7,577 nucleotides of DNA from Candidatus Sumerlaeota bacterium. GTDB taxonomy: Bacteria; Sumerlaeota; Sumerlaeia; MWCT01. The stretch's first letter is position 1; each line of letters opens with the position of its first letter. A program made the translations under genes and the position numbers. Of this stretch, positions 6,533 through 7,577 are shown piece after piece. The notes under the pieces were generated by a model. The model saw only the letters and a list, made by a program, of their open reading frames with translations, ran no database searches and was not told the origin of the DNA. Location of the stretch: NCBI GenBank assembly GCA_026398545.1, contig JAPLSR010000380.1, positions 1 through 7,577 of the forward strand. Direction: 5' to 3'.

Positions 6533-7093
6533 ATGAACAAGTTTTTAAACGTCATAATTGTCCTGGGGCTCCTGATTGTTGGCGGATACCTTGGATACCT
6601 CGGTTTTCAGTATATGGAAAATAAGGCGCAGGAGAAGGAACGGCTTGTGAAACGGAAGCAGGAGCTGGAGGAACTGAGAAAGCAGGAGGAAATAAATGCG
6701 CGGACGCGCGAGATGGCGGAACGTCAGCGTCAGGCAGGGATTGAACGCCAGCGTGCCGAGAGGGAGCGAATTGCCACCGGCAAGCCCACACCCGAACCCG
6801 AGCGCTCTGTTAGTTTGCCCACCGGAATTAGTGAAAAGATTTCCCCGAGCCGTTACGCCGGTGTGGTGAAAGCATGCAAGGAGGCGGGATGTCATCTTAT
6901 GAAATATGAGGATAGGGCTGATGGGACATTTGTCACGGTGCAGGGTCCTGACCAGACTACCGTTACGGAGGTCTTGAATATCCTCATCCGCGGCGGAATG
7001 AGAGATTTCAAGGACCACCCCGAGCTGGGGAGAGTCGGTATTGACCGGCAGGGGCGCAATGTTTTCACCGCCGCTTACACGCTCAAATGGTAA
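6533..7093 (+). CDS. Membrane-anchored coiled-coil protein with C-terminal unknown domain
   Basis: The product has 186 residues and its family is not recognised. A single N-terminal hydrophobic span (about 5-27, VIIVLGLLIVGGYLGYLGF) has one Lys and no cleavage-like site, so it is probably a signal anchor. It is followed by a highly charged coiled coil (about 30-80, rich in Glu, Arg, Lys and Gln), a short Pro-rich hinge (83-90) and a compact C-terminal domain (about 103-186) ending in FTAAYTLKW. The last domain mixes short helices and strands (TFVTVQGPD, TEVLNILIRGGM). The layout recalls PilO/GspM-type inner-membrane assembly proteins, but I see no decisive motif and this is only a suggestion. 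ATG 6533 has GGGTGAG 8 bases upstream. It lies 65 bases after the glycosyltransferase gene, with no terminator between, so it is probably co-transcribed. Confidence 0.85.
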   Translation: MNKFLNVIIVLGLLIVGGYLGYLGFQYMENKAQEKERLVKRKQELEELRKQEEINARTREMAERQRQAGIERQRAERERIATGKPTPEPERSVSLPTGISEKISPSRYAGVVKACKEAGCHLMKYEDRADGTFVTVQGPDQTTVTEVLNILIRGGMRDFKDHPELGRVGIDRQGRNVFTAAYTLKW

Positions 7094-7156
7094 CAGTCCC
7101 GGAGTCGGTCATCCGATTATCTTACATGTAACCATTATGACAGCACGGAAATATTC

Positions 7157-7577
7157 ATGCCAATTCTTCATGCAATAAAGGGTCCACGTTGCGGGGCGCG
7201 GTTTGACCTCGGTGACAAGACTACTCTTGGTCGCGCACTGGACTGCGTCATCGAACTCCCCGATAATGAGGTCTCCCGTGTTCATGCGGAAATAACAAAA
7301 AAACATCACACCTTTTTGCTTCACGACCTTGGCAGCACGAACGGTTCCTTTGTCAACGGGAAAAAGGTCGAAGAGCACATCCTGACACGCAATGATGAAA
7401 TACGCATCGGCTCCTCCCTTATGATTTTTGACCCCGATTTTGATTTTCAGAACGCCCGTTATAGCGGCTCCTCTGTTTATGTCTCCGCCCCCCATGACGA
7501 GACAATCGAAGTCAAACTGGATTCTAAGAGAGACGCCGCCGCCGGCATTGATAATGAAGGCATTGCCCTTGTCAGGC
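7157..7577 (+). CDS. FHA-domain protein, C-terminus cut by window edge
   Basis: An open frame runs from ATG 7157 to the right edge (140 codons, no stop). Residues 1 to about 92 form a forkhead-associated domain, which binds phosphothreonine peptides. The expected residues are present: TLGRA with Gly25-Arg26, SRVHAEI with Ser40, Arg41 and His43, and the loop GSTNGSFVNG with Asn62-Gly63. After the domain comes an acidic and Ser-rich stretch (SGSSVYVSAPHDETIEVKLD) and the start of a further region. N-terminal FHA domains often sit in front of GAF plus sigma-54 activator, adenylate cyclase or kinase modules, but the rest lies outside the window. It follows the coiled-coil gene after 63 bases; a ten-base palindrome TTACATGTAA (7122-7131) lies in that gap. 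GGAA (7147-7150) six bases before the ATG is a weak ribosome site. Confidence 0.9.
   Translation, partial: MPILHAIKGPRCGARFDLGDKTTLGRALDCVIELPDNEVSRVHAEITKKHHTFLLHDLGSTNGSFVNGKKVEEHILTRNDEIRIGSSLMIFDPDFDFQNARYSGSSVYVSAPHDETIEVKLDSKRDAAAGIDNEGIALVR

Noticed and set aside
6545..7018. A 157-codon minus-strand open frame
   Set aside because: It is antisense to the coiled-coil protein gene, which has a good ribosome site and clear anchor and coil features.
7122..7131. TTACATGTAA palindrome before the FHA gene, with ATGGTAAC and GTAACCAT nearby
   Set aside because: Ten bases are easily found by chance. The longer pairing would need a 30-base-plus loop and has no T-run, so neither a terminator nor an operator can be claimed.

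Overview
The window looks like chromosomal DNA of a Gram-negative, probably uncultivated bacterium. It has moderate GC and tight operons. It encodes a type IV pilus retraction-type ATPase and a heptosyltransferase-like (GT9) domain, the kind used for LPS or surface glycans. I see no rRNA, tRNA, CRISPR array, transposase or phage gene, and I cannot assign a phylum from the sequence alone.

Left part (1-2667, minus strand): a pilT-like ATPase gene is followed 9 bases later by a two-domain KaiC-like ATPase gene, which runs off the left edge after 519 codons. The two are almost certainly co-transcribed. A KaiC-fold ATPase paired with a PilT/GspE-superfamily ATPase is reminiscent of the FlaH-FlaI pair of the archaeal archaellum motor. 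The KaiC second domain has an altered P-loop.

Middle (2668-4433): a divergent plus-strand gene encodes a small multi-pass membrane protein without a convincing start codon. It converges on a minus-strand pair: a 230-residue protein built of ten-residue repeats around a Pro/Glu-rich linker, then a 29-codon ORF with a very good Shine-Dalgarno sequence. The 249-base gap at 4185-4433 is a divergent promoter region with a near-perfect 16-base palindrome and a consensus TTGACA box.

Right part (4434-7577, plus strand): three genes with short gaps (65 and 63 bases) form a likely operon. They encode a GT2-GT9 fusion glycosyltransferase, a membrane-anchored coiled-coil protein of unknown function, and an FHA-domain protein cut by the right edge.

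A plausible overall reading is a cluster for cell-surface motility or pili and surface glycans, with ATPase and FHA (phosphothreonine-binding) regulators. The individual domain calls are strong. The links between the genes are inferred from proximity only.
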